From NCBI RefSeq assembly GCF_039592695.1, contig NZ_JBBUTK010000003.1, positions 372,001-436,000 on the forward strand: 64,000 nt of DNA. Direction: 5' to 3'. The position numbers and the translations under genes are program-made. Under the pieces are notes generated by a model. That model had not been told where the DNA came from. It saw only the letters and a program-made list of their open reading frames with translations, and did not search any database. The stretch comes from Flagellimonas_A sp039592695 (GTDB lineage: Bacteria > Bacteroidota > Bacteroidia > Flavobacteriales > Flavobacteriaceae). Shown here piece by piece: positions 52,537-62,400 of this stretch. The first letter of the stretch is position 1. The number at the start of each line of letters is the position of its first letter.

Positions 52537-54807
52537 TCAGAACCAATAGCCCACACTAAAGAAAAGATTGCCATCATCAACTTGGGGAGACCATGAATAG
52601 TAAATCTGTACTGGCCCTAAGAAAGACTCTAACCCGTACCCTATGCCAAAGCCTGAAAAATCAGGCTCTGTGAACCACTCGCCGGTTCTAAACAGGTCAT
52701 CTGCCACATTAGCGATGTTAGCTGTCAGCAAAATGTGATTTTTTGGGGCCACCTCATAGTCCAACCTACCGTACGCTTTGACAAAGCTGTTGCCCGGCAG
52801 GCTCAAAAAATCATATCCAAAAAAGGGAATAAAATTGTTCACAAGGTCATTGCCAAATCCGCCCAAGACAAAATCTAGTGAAGAAACCCCTGAAGTACCG
52901 AGTTTAAAGCCCCCCTCTGTTTCAATGTTCAAATGCAGCTTGTTAAGCGGGGTAAATGCCCCCCCCATTCGGGCTTTAGCTATTGAAAATTCCTTGAAAT
53001 TGTCATTAAAATCAGAGGAAAGCAGGTAAAAATGAAAGTCGCCATCAAAATACAATCCCCTTTTTGGGAAATATTTATCATCGTAAGTGTCCAACGTCAA
53101 TTTACCGTACGTGCTAAAATAGTTGCTGTCTTCAAAAAAAGTACGTTCACCAGAAGTGGGTTGAAAAGCCCCATCATTTTCAGGGGATATTTGATTCAGG
53201 GTTCGCGTGCTGTATCTCAATAGCTTGTGCTCAACACCCAAACTGAACGCAAATTCTTCACGCAAAACAGTCTGCAGGTAAATTTGGTTGGTAAAATCGG
53301 TCACGTCAAGATTGATTTCACTGATATTGGGGTCGTCAATGACATCAAAGTTTGAGCGAATGAGATTGAAGTCGATTTCTTCATCAAAATCAGTGAAACT
53401 TGAATTAAAACCAAAACTCCAATACGCCCCTTTATCCACATAATAATCAAAACGATATCGGATATGGTCTCCTAAAATAAAATCGAAAGAAGTGACATCA
53501 TCACGTGTGAGCAGGTTCTTTCTGGTAAGGTTTATCAATGCAGAGCTTTTGTACAAATCATCATAATGTGCCCCCATTTTGATGTGCATTTTGACCGGAT
53601 CTTCCTTGAGCTTCAAAACCAGATCTGTGCCCAAGCCATTGGACACCAACTGATATCTAATCGCCTTGAAATTACCAGTCGCCGCCAAATTGTTGATGCC
53701 CTGCCTCAGTTCTTTGAACGAGACGCGTTCGCCCAAATCAAAGCGTAGCTTTCCTTTTACATAGCCCCTGGTATGGTTGTTGCCGCCTTCGATTATCAAC
53801 CGATTTATTGAAAGGCTATCCGTTTTGTTAATTGCCCGTCTTTCTTTTTTATGGCCTTTTTGTCTTTGGGCAACATCAGTCAGTATGGTGATTTGGTCTT
53901 TTGCCGCTGTTTCGCCACTTTCTATGATCTCATCCCTTTTTTCAAAATCGACTACCGAGAACTCATCAATATCTGGCCGTATGTAGATATCGGTTTTTTT
54001 TGATTTCTCTCGCATGTCTTTGACGGTACGGTAATTGTTGATTTGCAACAGTATTTCTGTGGCGGATGACAGTGATTCGCGTTCAGAGAGCCCATGTTGT
54101 ACATCTACCCCGATGATGACATCAGCGCCCATGGCCCTGACCTCCTCTATGGGATAATTGTTCACAACCCCGCCATCAATCAAAATCTTACCATCAATCT
54201 CAGCCGGTTCAAACAATGAGGGCAGTGTGCCGCTCGCCATAATCGCTTCTGGCAGATACCCTTGATCCAAGACTATTTCTTCACCGGTCTCAACATTGGT
54301 CGCAATACATACAAATGGAACGGGAAGCTTGTCAAAATCATCCACATCTTTCACATGAAACAACAACCTAACCAGTTCGTTATAGACATTTTGGCCACCG
54401 GAAAGCCCCTGTGGGAAAGAAACCTTAAAGTTATCAAATGGCAGTGCCAGTGCATAACGCTCAGAATCTTCCTTTTCATAAAACGTTTTTGCACCCCTGG
54501 GAACATCGTCTTGAATAAGCTCTGCAAGGTTGGTACCCTTAAAAATAGAGTCTAGTTCTTTGGCAGTATAGCCCGCAGCATAAAGCCCCCCTATGATGGC
54601 GCCCATGCTGGTGCCCCCAATATAATCGACTTTGACCCCAGCTTCTTCAATTGCTTTTAAAGCCCCAATATGGGCCAACCCTTTTGCCCCGCCGCCACTT
54701 AAGACAACACCTACCTTTACCGGTACTTCATTGTCTTGGCCACGGGCAAAAAAGCCCAAAACCAATAGGCAAACCAGTATGATGTGTCTACTAATGGAAC
54801 GATTCAT
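52537..54807 (-). CDS. Patatin-like phospholipase fused to POTRA and Omp85-type barrel (PlpD-like)
   Basis: A protein of 756 residues with signal peptide (HIILVCLLVLGFFARG). The patatin domain (about 30-310) has the oxyanion GGGAKG, the nucleophile elbow GGTSMGAIIGG and the DGGVVNNYP dyad, all intact. One POTRA-like domain follows (about 340-415, RLIIEGGNNHTRGYV) and then a surface-antigen barrel ending FFSVGYWF. This is the layout of type Vd autotransporters, which put a phospholipase outside the cell. It overlaps the end of uvrC by 17 bp. Confidence 0.92.
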   Translation of the reverse strand: MNRSISRHIILVCLLVLGFFARGQDNEVPVKVGVVLSGGGAKGLAHIGALKAIEEAGVKVDYIGGTSMGAIIGGLYAAGYTAKELDSIFKGTNLAELIQDDVPRGAKTFYEKEDSERYALALPFDNFKVSFPQGLSGGQNVYNELVRLLFHVKDVDDFDKLPVPFVCIATNVETGEEIVLDQGYLPEAIMASGTLPSLFEPAEIDGKILIDGGVVNNYPIEEVRAMGADVIIGVDVQHGLSERESLSSATEILLQINNYRTVKDMREKSKKTDIYIRPDIDEFSVVDFEKRDEIIESGETAAKDQITILTDVAQRQKGHKKERRAINKTDSLSINRLIIEGGNNHTRGYVKGKLRFDLGERVSFKELRQGINNLAATGNFKAIRYQLVSNGLGTDLVLKLKEDPVKMHIKMGAHYDDLYKSSALINLTRKNLLTRDDVTSFDFILGDHIRYRFDYYVDKGAYWSFGFNSSFTDFDEEIDFNLIRSNFDVIDDPNISEINLDVTDFTNQIYLQTVLREEFAFSLGVEHKLLRYSTRTLNQISPENDGAFQPTSGERTFFEDSNYFSTYGKLTLDTYDDKYFPKRGLYFDGDFHFYLLSSDFNDNFKEFSIAKARMGGAFTPLNKLHLNIETEGGFKLGTSGVSSLDFVLGGFGNDLVNNFIPFFGYDFLSLPGNSFVKAYGRLDYEVAPKNHILLTANIANVADDLFRTGEWFTEPDFSGFGIGYGLESFLGPVQIYYSWSPQVDDGNLFFSVGYWF

Positions 54808-56578
54808 ACACCCTCCTCGCTTTTGCAGCCCCTATGGCCTTTGTCAAATTATCAATACTCGCTTCCCTAATCCGCTTAACAGATTTAAACTCTTTCAACA
54901 ATTGCTCCGCCGTTTTCTCGCCAATGCCCTCAATATTTTCAAGTTCAGAATTGATAGCAGCTTTACTGCGCTTTTTTCTATGGAAGGTAATGCCAAAACG
55001 ATGGGCTTCATTCCGCAATTGCTGTATAATCTTTAGGGTTTCTGATTTTTTATCCAAGTACAAGGGAATCGAATCTTCAGGAAAATAGATTTCTTCCAAA
55101 CGTTTGGCAATGCCTATTATGGCGATTGTGCCACGAAGACCCAATACTTCAAGGCTTTTCAGGGCTGATGAAAGTTGCCCTTTGCCGCCATCTATCACTA
55201 CCAATTGGGGCAGTGATTCATCTTCGGTCAACAGACGCTTGTACCTTCTGAACACCACCTCTTCCATAGACGCAAAATCATTGGGGCCTTCAACGGTTTT
55301 GATGTTATAGTGACGGTATTCCTTTTTTGCTGGTTTTCCATCCTTGAACACCACACATGCCGCAACAGGATTACTGCCCTGAATGTTCGAATTGTCAAAA
55401 CATTCAATATGTCGGGGTTCTTCCGATAAGCGTAAATCGGCCTTCATCTGTGCCATCACCCGTTTCGTATGTCGGTCGGGGTCTACGATCCGCATCTGTT
55501 TGAATCGTTCTTGCCTGAAGAATTTGGCGTTGCGTTCAGATAGGCTCACCAATTTCTTCTTGTCACCCAGTTTGGGAACGGTGACTTTGATATCCTCATC
55601 CAATACCACTGGAAATGGCACATAAATTTCTTTGGATTGCGAATTGAAACGCTGCCGAATCTCAACAATGCCCAATTGCAACAATTCTTCTTCAGTTTCA
55701 TCCAATTTTTTCTTGAGCTCAAGGGTGTGCGAACGAATGATAAGGCCATGTGACAATTGAAGAAAATTGATGTATGCATGGGTTTCATCTGAAATGATGG
55801 AAAACACATCCACATTGCTGATTTTCGGGTTGACGATGGTCGACTTGACCTGATAGTTCTCTAAAATTTCAATCTTATCCTTGATTCGCTGTGCCTTCTC
55901 AAATTCCATTTTGGCAGCAAGCGCTTTCATTCCATCTTTCAGGTTTGAAAGTGAATTCTTGAAATTTCCTTTGATGATATTGCGTATATCATCCATCTGC
56001 TTGTGATAATTCTCGGCAGACTGAAGCCCCTCACAGGGTCCGTTGCAATTGCCCAAATGGTATTCGAGGCAAACCTTGTACTTATTTGCTTGTATTTTCT
56101 CTTCAGACAAATCATAATTGCATGTACGCAAGGGGTAAACGCTTCTGATGAGATCCAACAGTGTCTTTACCGTTTTCACACTTGTGTAGGGCCCAAAATA
56201 TTCTGAACCGTCTTTTATCAGCCTGCGGGTCATGAATATGCGTGGAAAGCGCTCGTTTTTTATACATATCCATGGATAGGATTTATCGTCTCGAAGCATC
56301 ACATTATACCTTGGCTGATACTTCTTGATAAGGTTGTTTTCTAAAAGCAGGGCATCAGATTCTGTCGCTACCACGATGTGTTTGATCGAACGGATTTTCT
56401 TTACCAACACCCTCGTCTTACCGTAAGCGTGTTTTTTGGTAAAATAGGATGAGACCCTTTTCTTCAGGTTTTTTGCCTTGCCCACATAAAGTATCTTTCC
56501 CTCTGAATTATAAAATTGGTAGACCCCGGGATTGCTGGGCAATGCACTCACTTGAATTTCTAAAGGCAGGTCAGACAT
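54791..56578 (-). CDS. uvrC: Excinuclease ABC subunit C
   Basis: Makes the dual incisions in nucleotide excision repair. The 595 residues hold the GIY-YIG nuclease domain (NPGVYQFYNSEGKILYVGKAKNL), the cysteine-containing segment CLEYHLGNCNGPC, the UvrB-interacting UVR motif (about 205-235), the RNase H-like C-nuclease (IECFDNSNIQGSNPVAACVVF, LVVIDGGKGQLSSA) and C-terminal helix-hairpin-helix repeats (IEGIGEKTAEQLL). It leads an operon with the patatin gene. Confidence 0.97.
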   Translation of the reverse strand: MSDLPLEIQVSALPSNPGVYQFYNSEGKILYVGKAKNLKKRVSSYFTKKHAYGKTRVLVKKIRSIKHIVVATESDALLLENNLIKKYQPRYNVMLRDDKSYPWICIKNERFPRIFMTRRLIKDGSEYFGPYTSVKTVKTLLDLIRSVYPLRTCNYDLSEEKIQANKYKVCLEYHLGNCNGPCEGLQSAENYHKQMDDIRNIIKGNFKNSLSNLKDGMKALAAKMEFEKAQRIKDKIEILENYQVKSTIVNPKISNVDVFSIISDETHAYINFLQLSHGLIIRSHTLELKKKLDETEEELLQLGIVEIRQRFNSQSKEIYVPFPVVLDEDIKVTVPKLGDKKKLVSLSERNAKFFRQERFKQMRIVDPDRHTKRVMAQMKADLRLSEEPRHIECFDNSNIQGSNPVAACVVFKDGKPAKKEYRHYNIKTVEGPNDFASMEEVVFRRYKRLLTEDESLPQLVVIDGGKGQLSSALKSLEVLGLRGTIAIIGIAKRLEEIYFPEDSIPLYLDKKSETLKIIQQLRNEAHRFGITFHRKKRSKAAINSELENIEGIGEKTAEQLLKEFKSVKRIREASIDNLTKAIGAAKARRVYESFH

Positions 56579-56862
56579 AAATTTTTAGGAAAGAGCAACC
56601 AAACGCATCGTGAAATTACGGTGTTTTTTCATAAAGAAAATGCTAAAATCACGCTATCTGTTCTTTTTCATTTTTAACACATGGTTCCATATTAAATCTT
56701 AACCTTCACAAAATCAGCGTTCTATATAATTCTATTTAGGTGTCATATTGGTGAATGAGTTAAAATTTCTATAAAAAAGTGCATTTCAACGATAAAAAAG
56801 TGCACTTCATGGGTGTTTTTTTAAAATTTTAATTACATTTAGGTCAAATTAATGTAAACTGA
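56579..56862. promoter_or_regulatory. Divergent regulatory region with two 21-bp-spaced direct repeats
   Basis: ATAAAAAAGTGCATTTCA (56771-56788) and ATAAAAAAGTGCACTTCA (56792-56809) differ at one base and are spaced exactly 21 bp, so two identical sites face the same side of the helix. A near-match to the -7 box (TACATTTA) follows at 56834-56841, about 22 bp before the small ORF. Nothing else was recognised in the left part of the region. Confidence 0.5.
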
Positions 56863-56949
56863 ATGGAAAACTACATTATTGTTTTGGGCATGTATCTAAT
56901 TTTGATGCTGTTCTTCAAAATTTATTTCTCTGTATCGACCAGAGAGTAA
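56863..56949 (+). CDS. 28-residue hydrophobic peptide, candidate small membrane protein
   Basis: The peptide starts MENYIIVLGMY, has a hydrophobic core LILMLFFKIYF and ends SVSTRE. One membrane helix is predicted. It lies between two direct repeats plus a -7-like box upstream and the 5-formyl-THF cyclo-ligase gene 39 bp downstream. No family is recognised. It may be a real small protein, a leader peptide for the downstream gene, or chance. Confidence 0.4.
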   Translation: MENYIIVLGMYLILMLFFKIYFSVSTRE

Positions 56950-56988
56950 GTATCTGATCCAAAACATCCCCCGGATTAAAGTTCCAGA

Positions 56989-57549
56989 ATGTTAAAACAC
57001 GAACTGCGAACGACCTACAAGGAGAAAAGAAAGTTGCTTTCTCCTTTTTTTATTTCCAAAAATAGCATCGCCATTGCCAATCAGTTGTTGAATCTCCATA
57101 TCTGGAGTGCTTCCTACTATCATATTTTTCTGACCATCGCCAAAAGCAAAGAGGTAGATACCGAGCCCATCATCACATTGCTTCAAGCGAGAGACAAAGA
57201 CATCGTACTATCAAAAGTCGTTGGTAAACAATCGCTGAAAAACTACCTTTTGACCGATGGCACCATCCTTAAAAAAAATAAATGGCAGATTCCCGAGCCT
57301 GTTGATGGCATCGAAGTACCTGAACATAAAATCGATATCGTGTTTGTGCCACTATTGGCCTTTGATAAAAAGGGGCAGCGTGTGGGCTATGGCAAAGGCT
57401 TTTACGACACCTTTTTACGGAAATGTAGGGCTGATGTTTTGAAAATTGGACTTTCCTTTTTTGAAGCTGAAGAGCATATTGAAGATGTGGAAGAAAATGA
57501 TGTACCGCTTAACTATTGCGTCACACCCAAAAAAATTTACGAATTCTGA
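56989..57549 (+). CDS. 5-formyltetrahydrofolate cyclo-ligase
   Basis: Converts 5-formyl-THF to 5,10-methenyl-THF with ATP. The 186 residues contain the N-terminal basic helix KEKRKLLSP and the conserved VFVPLLAFDKKGQRVGYGKGFYDTFL segment that binds folate and ATP. The normal length is reached. Its 3' end overlaps the convergent lspA gene by 13 bp. Some bacteria couple this gene to the 6S RNA; no 6S RNA was identified here. Confidence 0.93.
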   Translation: MLKHELRTTYKEKRKLLSPFFISKNSIAIANQLLNLHIWSASYYHIFLTIAKSKEVDTEPIITLLQARDKDIVLSKVVGKQSLKNYLLTDGTILKKNKWQIPEPVDGIEVPEHKIDIVFVPLLAFDKKGQRVGYGKGFYDTFLRKCRADVLKIGLSFFEAEEHIEDVEENDVPLNYCVTPKKIYEF

Positions 57550-58184
57550 GAATCAGTCCCAAGATCTGTTTCTTTTTTTGGAAAAGCCTTTTTGTTGAAT
57601 ATGATGAGTATTGCCACACCAGTGCTTATGGCAGTATCCGCTATGTTGAAGACAGGCTCAAAGAATCGAAAGTTCTTCCCGCCGAGACCGGGAACCCATT
57701 CAGGCCAAGTTGTGTCAATGACAGGAAAATAAAGCATGTCGACCACTTTACCGTAGAACAATTTTCCATAAGGTTCTTCAGCAAATAAGGTGGCCACCTG
57801 ATTATTGCTATCATCAAAAATCACCCCATAGAACACGGAGTCAACGATATTGCCAAATGCCCCGGCAAAAATGAGGCATACAGCGATAATCAATGCCTTG
57901 GGAGCACTCTTTTTAATGATATCATAAAGCCAGTACCCAATGCCCAGAATGGCAAGAAGCCTGAAAATGGTCAAAAATAGCTTGCCCGAAGCATCAGAAA
58001 TGGGTAAAATATCGCTCAACTTGGTGCCCCAAGCTGCACCTTCGTTTTCTATAAAAAGTATCTTGAACCAACTGAAGACTTCATAAGGTTCGCCAAGTAC
58101 AAAATGGGTCTTGATATAAATTTTACTTATCTGATCGACCAGTAAAACAAGTATGACCAAGATTGCAGATTTCTTTAAATCCAT
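57537..58184 (-). CDS. lspA: Lipoprotein signal peptidase II
   Basis: An inner-membrane aspartic protease of 215 residues removing signal peptides from prolipoproteins, of which this window encodes many. The catalytic aspartates are in GAFGNIVDSVFYG and FNIADTAIS. It has four membrane helices and, as usual in Bacteroidota, a longer loop between the two catalytic segments (about 40 residues, VATLFAEEPYGKLFYG and on). It follows ileS, the DksA-like gene and an adhesin-like gene on the same strand. A repeat element begins three bases upstream of its ATG. Confidence 0.96.
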   Translation of the reverse strand: MDLKKSAILVILVLLVDQISKIYIKTHFVLGEPYEVFSWFKILFIENEGAAWGTKLSDILPISDASGKLFLTIFRLLAILGIGYWLYDIIKKSAPKALIIAVCLIFAGAFGNIVDSVFYGVIFDDSNNQVATLFAEEPYGKLFYGKVVDMLYFPVIDTTWPEWVPGLGGKNFRFFEPVFNIADTAISTGVAILIIFNKKAFPKKETDLGTDSQNS

Positions 58185-58187
58185 CTA

Positions 58188-58345
58188 GTGCCTATTTATA
58201 TTTCCACCAATAGTTTTTCTAAACCTCTTTTTCGCATAATTACGTTAAAATCTCATCAAGTAGCCCTGCTATTATCTTCGATTTTGCCTTATTCTGCATC
58301 AAAAACGGCATTACAAAAATCAATCGTACAAATGTAAACAGGCAC
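58188..58345. mobile_element. MITE-like repeat element, copy B (158 bp)
   Basis: The ends GTGCCTATTTATATTT (58188-58203) and AAATGTAAACAGGCAC (58330-58345) are inverted repeats (13 of 16). The core has CCTCTTTTTCGCATAATTAC, GTTAAAAT and CTGCATCAAAAACGGC, shared with copies A and C. It fills the gap upstream of lspA and would form its leader. Confidence 0.65.
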
Positions 58346-58375
58346 CAAAAAAATAATGGCGCAAAAGTATGTATA

Positions 58376-58999
58376 TTATTCGGTATTCATGATATGAATG
58401 TCGCCTTCAATCGAGTGCAGGTCAAAGTAGTTGTCTCCAGAAACAATGCTTTTTCCCAGTACTTGACCATATTGACTTTTTGCGTCTACCGTGCCGGATG
58501 CAGCCTTTAAAAAAATGGTTCCGGATTGGGTTTTGACCGACACTTTTTCACTGACATTTTCAAGAGTGCACGTTCCATCAGAGAGGTCAATCTTCAATTT
58601 TCTATAATGCCCTGTGGCCAAGACATTGGTGTTTGTGCCAAAAAGATGGGCATCTACATATTCTGGAAGCACAATTTCCAACGAAATCGACAATACTTTA
58701 TGGGCGCTCAGCTTGTCGTTCGGATTCACAAAATTGGGTTGAAAATCAGCACTGATCAAAACATTGGTGCCTTCTTCCTCTATCAAGACCACCAAATCTT
58801 TTCGGTACTCACCATCAATGGTTGCATTTACCAGAATCTCATTGCCCGAAACGGTTTTCAAATCAACTTGAAAACACTTATCAGCATTAATAAGAATGGA
58901 TGTGCTCTCTGGGTTGACCAATACCTTTTTCACCCGCTTTTGCGCAAAAGTAGGTGCACAAAAAAGTAGCAGGATTACTATAAAGCAAATGGCGCGCAC
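58376..58999 (-). CDS. Exported adhesin-like beta-helix (DUF4097/GIN-type) protein
   Basis: A protein of 207 residues with signal peptide (MRAICFIVILLLFCAPTFAQ). The rest is repeating short beta strands (VKTQSGTIFLKAASGTVDAKSQYGQVLGKSIVSGD, in pieces), the pattern of the DUF4097 or GIN-domain families, thought to form beta-helices in the periplasm or at the cell surface. Its function is unknown. It lies 20 bp after the DksA-like gene, apparently within the ileS-lspA operon. Confidence 0.75.
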   Translation of the reverse strand: MRAICFIVILLLFCAPTFAQKRVKKVLVNPESTSILINADKCFQVDLKTVSGNEILVNATIDGEYRKDLVVLIEEEGTNVLISADFQPNFVNPNDKLSAHKVLSISLEIVLPEYVDAHLFGTNTNVLATGHYRKLKIDLSDGTCTLENVSEKVSVKTQSGTIFLKAASGTVDAKSQYGQVLGKSIVSGDNYFDLHSIEGDIHIMNTE

Positions 59000-59019
59000 C
59001 GGCCTTGATTTGTGTGGTG

Positions 59020-59403
59020 CTATTTCTGCATGTTCTTTGCCTCGATGCTCAAGGTCGCATGCGGTACAAGCTTCAAACGTTCTTTGTTGATGAGTTTTCC
59101 GGTCACTCTACAGATTCCGTACGTTTTGTTCTCGATACGCAACAATGCATTTTTTAAATCGCGGATGAACTTTTCTTGGCGAATTGCCAATTGCGTATTC
59201 GCTTCTTTGCTCATTGTTTCTGAACCCTCTTCAAAAGCTTTAAAAGTAGGTGATGTGTCATCAGTGCCATTATTGCCATCGTTCATATATGAACTCTTCA
59301 AAAGTTCAAGATGGCTTTTGGCCTTCTCGATCTTCTCTTCTATCAAGGCTCTGAATTCTTCCAATTCTTTATCTGAATATCTTACTTTGGTGTCTTGTGC
59401 CAT
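59020..59403 (-). CDS. TraR/DksA-family protein with a degenerate zinc finger
   Basis: ATG 59403 (MAQDTKVRYSDKELEEF) is taken as start, two bases after the ileS stop codon. The 127 residues have the DksA-type coiled coil (about 10-85) and the C-terminal YGICRVTGKLINKERLKLVPHA segment. Only one cysteine remains where C4 members have four, so zinc is probably not bound. This variant is usual in Bacteroidota. DksA-like proteins bind RNA polymerase through its secondary channel; whether this one does is not known. Confidence 0.9.
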   Translation of the reverse strand: MAQDTKVRYSDKELEEFRALIEEKIEKAKSHLELLKSSYMNDGNNGTDDTSPTFKAFEEGSETMSKEANTQLAIRQEKFIRDLKNALLRIENKTYGICRVTGKLINKERLKLVPHATLSIEAKNMQK

Positions 59404-59405
59404 TT

Positions 59406-62400
59406 TCAATGTTTTTGAATGAACAATCTAGTGTTTACCTCGTCGAAGGCGATTTCAGTGCCTTCCTCCATAGTCTCCTCAAAGTCAAGCGCTGCGGTCA
59501 ACGTTTCAGACTTGACATAGTCTCTATTGCTTTCAATTGCCTTTTCGACAAAACCGTCTTTCAATATTTTGATGTCAATTTTATCGGTCACCTCAAAGCC
59601 CGATTCTTTTCTCAGGTTTTGGATTCTATTGACCAACTCTCGCGCAATACCCTCATTCTTAAGGTTTTCATCGATGGAAATGTCAAGTGCCACGGTTAAC
59701 GGTCCTGAATTGGCCACGAGCCAACCTTCAATGTCTTGCGAGGTGATTTCTACATCAGACAACTGTAATTTAATGCTTTTATTTTCCAAATCAAGCGATA
59801 TTTCGCCTTCTTGCTCGATTTTTTGGATAGCTGACTGGTCCAATTTGGAAACAGCAGCCGCGATGGCCTTCATTTCTTTACCGAATTTAGGCCCCAAAGC
59901 CTTGAAATTTGGTTTGATCTGTTTTACCAAAATTCCAGAAGCATCGTCGAGCAGTTCAATCTCTTTGACATTGACTTCGGATTTTATAAGGTCGGATACC
60001 GCCTCGATTGCTGCTCGTTGAGAAGCATCCAAAACAGGAATCATCACTTTCTGCAACGGTTGCCGCACCTTTATTTTTTCTTTCTGGCGGATGGAAAGCA
60101 CCAATGAGGAAACTTTCTGTGCCATCTGCATTTTTTCTTCCAATGGTTTGTTGATGTACTTTTTATCACTCACGGGAAAATCGGCCAAATGCACGCTTTC
60201 TTGGTTTTCTTTTTGGGTAACGGCTTCCAAATCGCTGTAAAGCCTATCCATATAAAAAGGTGCCAACGGAGCGGAAAGCTTTGCCACAGTCTTCAAACAA
60301 GTATACAAGGTTTGATAGGCCGAGATTTTATCCTGCTGGTAATCGCCTTTCCAGAAACGTCTTCGGCTCAAACGCACGTACCAATTGCTCAGGTTCTCTT
60401 GTACAAAGTCTGAAATGGCCCGGGCTGCTTTGGTGGGTTCGTAATCAGCGTATGCCTCATCAACAATAGTAATCAAAGTATGCAGCTCCGATAGAATCCA
60501 TTGATCCAATTCTGACCTATCTTTTAATGGAATGTCAGCTTCAGCATAGTTGAATCGGTCAATATTGGCGTACAGCGCAAAGAACGAATAGGTGTTGTAC
60601 AGGGTGCCAAAAAACTTGCGTTTGACCTCGACCACCCCGTCCATATCAAACTTCAGGTTATCCCATGGGTTCGCATTCGAGATCATGTACCAGCGGGTGG
60701 CATCGGCGCCGTGGGCGTTCATGGTATCGAAGGGATCTACCGCATTGCCCAAGCGCTTTGACATTTTTTTGCCATCCTTATCCAAAACAAGTCCGTTGGA
60801 AACCACATTTTTATAGGCCACAGAATCAAATACCATGGTCGCAATGGCGTGGAGTGTATAGAACCAGCCCCTTGTTTGATCCACACCTTCAGCAATAAAG
60901 TCAGCTGGGAACACCTCCCGATTGTCAATCCATTGGGCTTTTTCAAAAGGATAGTGCCATTGAGCATAAGGCATAGAACCACTGTCGAACCAGACATCAA
61001 TCAAGTCAGCTTCCCGTTTCATGGGTTTTCCTGATGGGGACACCAGTACAATCTGATCCACTATGTTCTTGTGCAAGTCAATTTTATCGTAGTTGACCTC
61101 GCTCATGTCGCCCACAACAAAATCCTCGAAAATATCCTTTTCCATTAGGCCCGCCTCGACCGACTTTGCCATCTCGGCTTTCAATTCCTCAACGGAACCG
61201 ATGATACGTTCTTCTTGGCCGTCTTCGGTACGCCAAATCGGGAGTGGGATACCCCAGTATCTTGAGCGGGAAAGGTTCCAGTCATTGGCATTGGCCAACC
61301 AGTTGCCAAAACGGCCCTCGCCTGTGGACTTTGGCTTCCAGTTGATTTCTTGGTTCAGTTCATACATGCGGTCGCGAACGTCGGTCACCTTGATGAACCA
61401 GGAATCCAACGGATAATATAAAATCGGCTTATCGGTACGCCAGCAGTTCGGATAGCTGTGCACATATTTTTCGACCTTGAAGGCTTTGTTCTCTTCCTTT
61501 AATCTGATGGCAATCTCAACATCAACGGATTTTTCGGGGGCTTTGCCATCCTCATAATATTCATTCTTGACATACTTACCACCCCACTCTTTCATTTCGG
61601 GTCTGAACCTCCCCTGCAAATCCACCAATGGAACGGGATTGTTGTTTTCATCCAAAACCAACATCGGTGGCACCTCAGGCTCTGCCTGCTTGGCAACCAT
61701 GGCATCATCAGCACCGAAGGTGGGAGCCGTGTGCACAATGCCCGTGCCATCTTCAGTGGTCACAAAATCGCCCGCAATGACCCGAAATGCATTTTCTGGA
61801 TGCTGATAGGGCTGGGCATAATCAATCAACTGTTCGTAGCGAACGCCGACCAAATCAGCGCCTTTTGCTTCTGCCAAGATTTTGTAGGGGATTTTCTTGT
61901 CCCCACTATTAAAACTCGCAAAGTCTTCATCGCTTTCAGCTTCAAAAAACCTGCCTGAAAATTGCTTGCCAACCAAGTTTTTGGCCAAAACCACATGAAT
62001 CGGCTCAAAGGTGTATTGGTTAAAGGTCTTGACCAGCACATAATCTATTTTCGGCCCGACCGTGAGAGCGGTGTTTGAGGGCAACGTCCATGGGGTGGTG
62101 GTCCAGGCCAAGAAAAAGGCAGTCCCTTTACCCCCTCCGCCTTCGGCACCTCCCCCAAGGGAGGAATCCACACCAAAGGCAGCCCACACAGATTTTGCTC
62201 CCTCTCCTGAGAAGAGGGTTGGGGAGAGGCATTTAAACTGTGCCACCACCGTGGTATCGGTCACATCTTGATAGGTGCCCGGTTGGTTCAATTCGTGGGA
62301 GCTTAGCCCCGTGCCCGCCTTTGGAGAATAGGGTTGTATCGTGTAGCCCTTATAAATCAGCTCCTTATCGTAAATCTGCTTGAGCAACCACCAGACCGAT

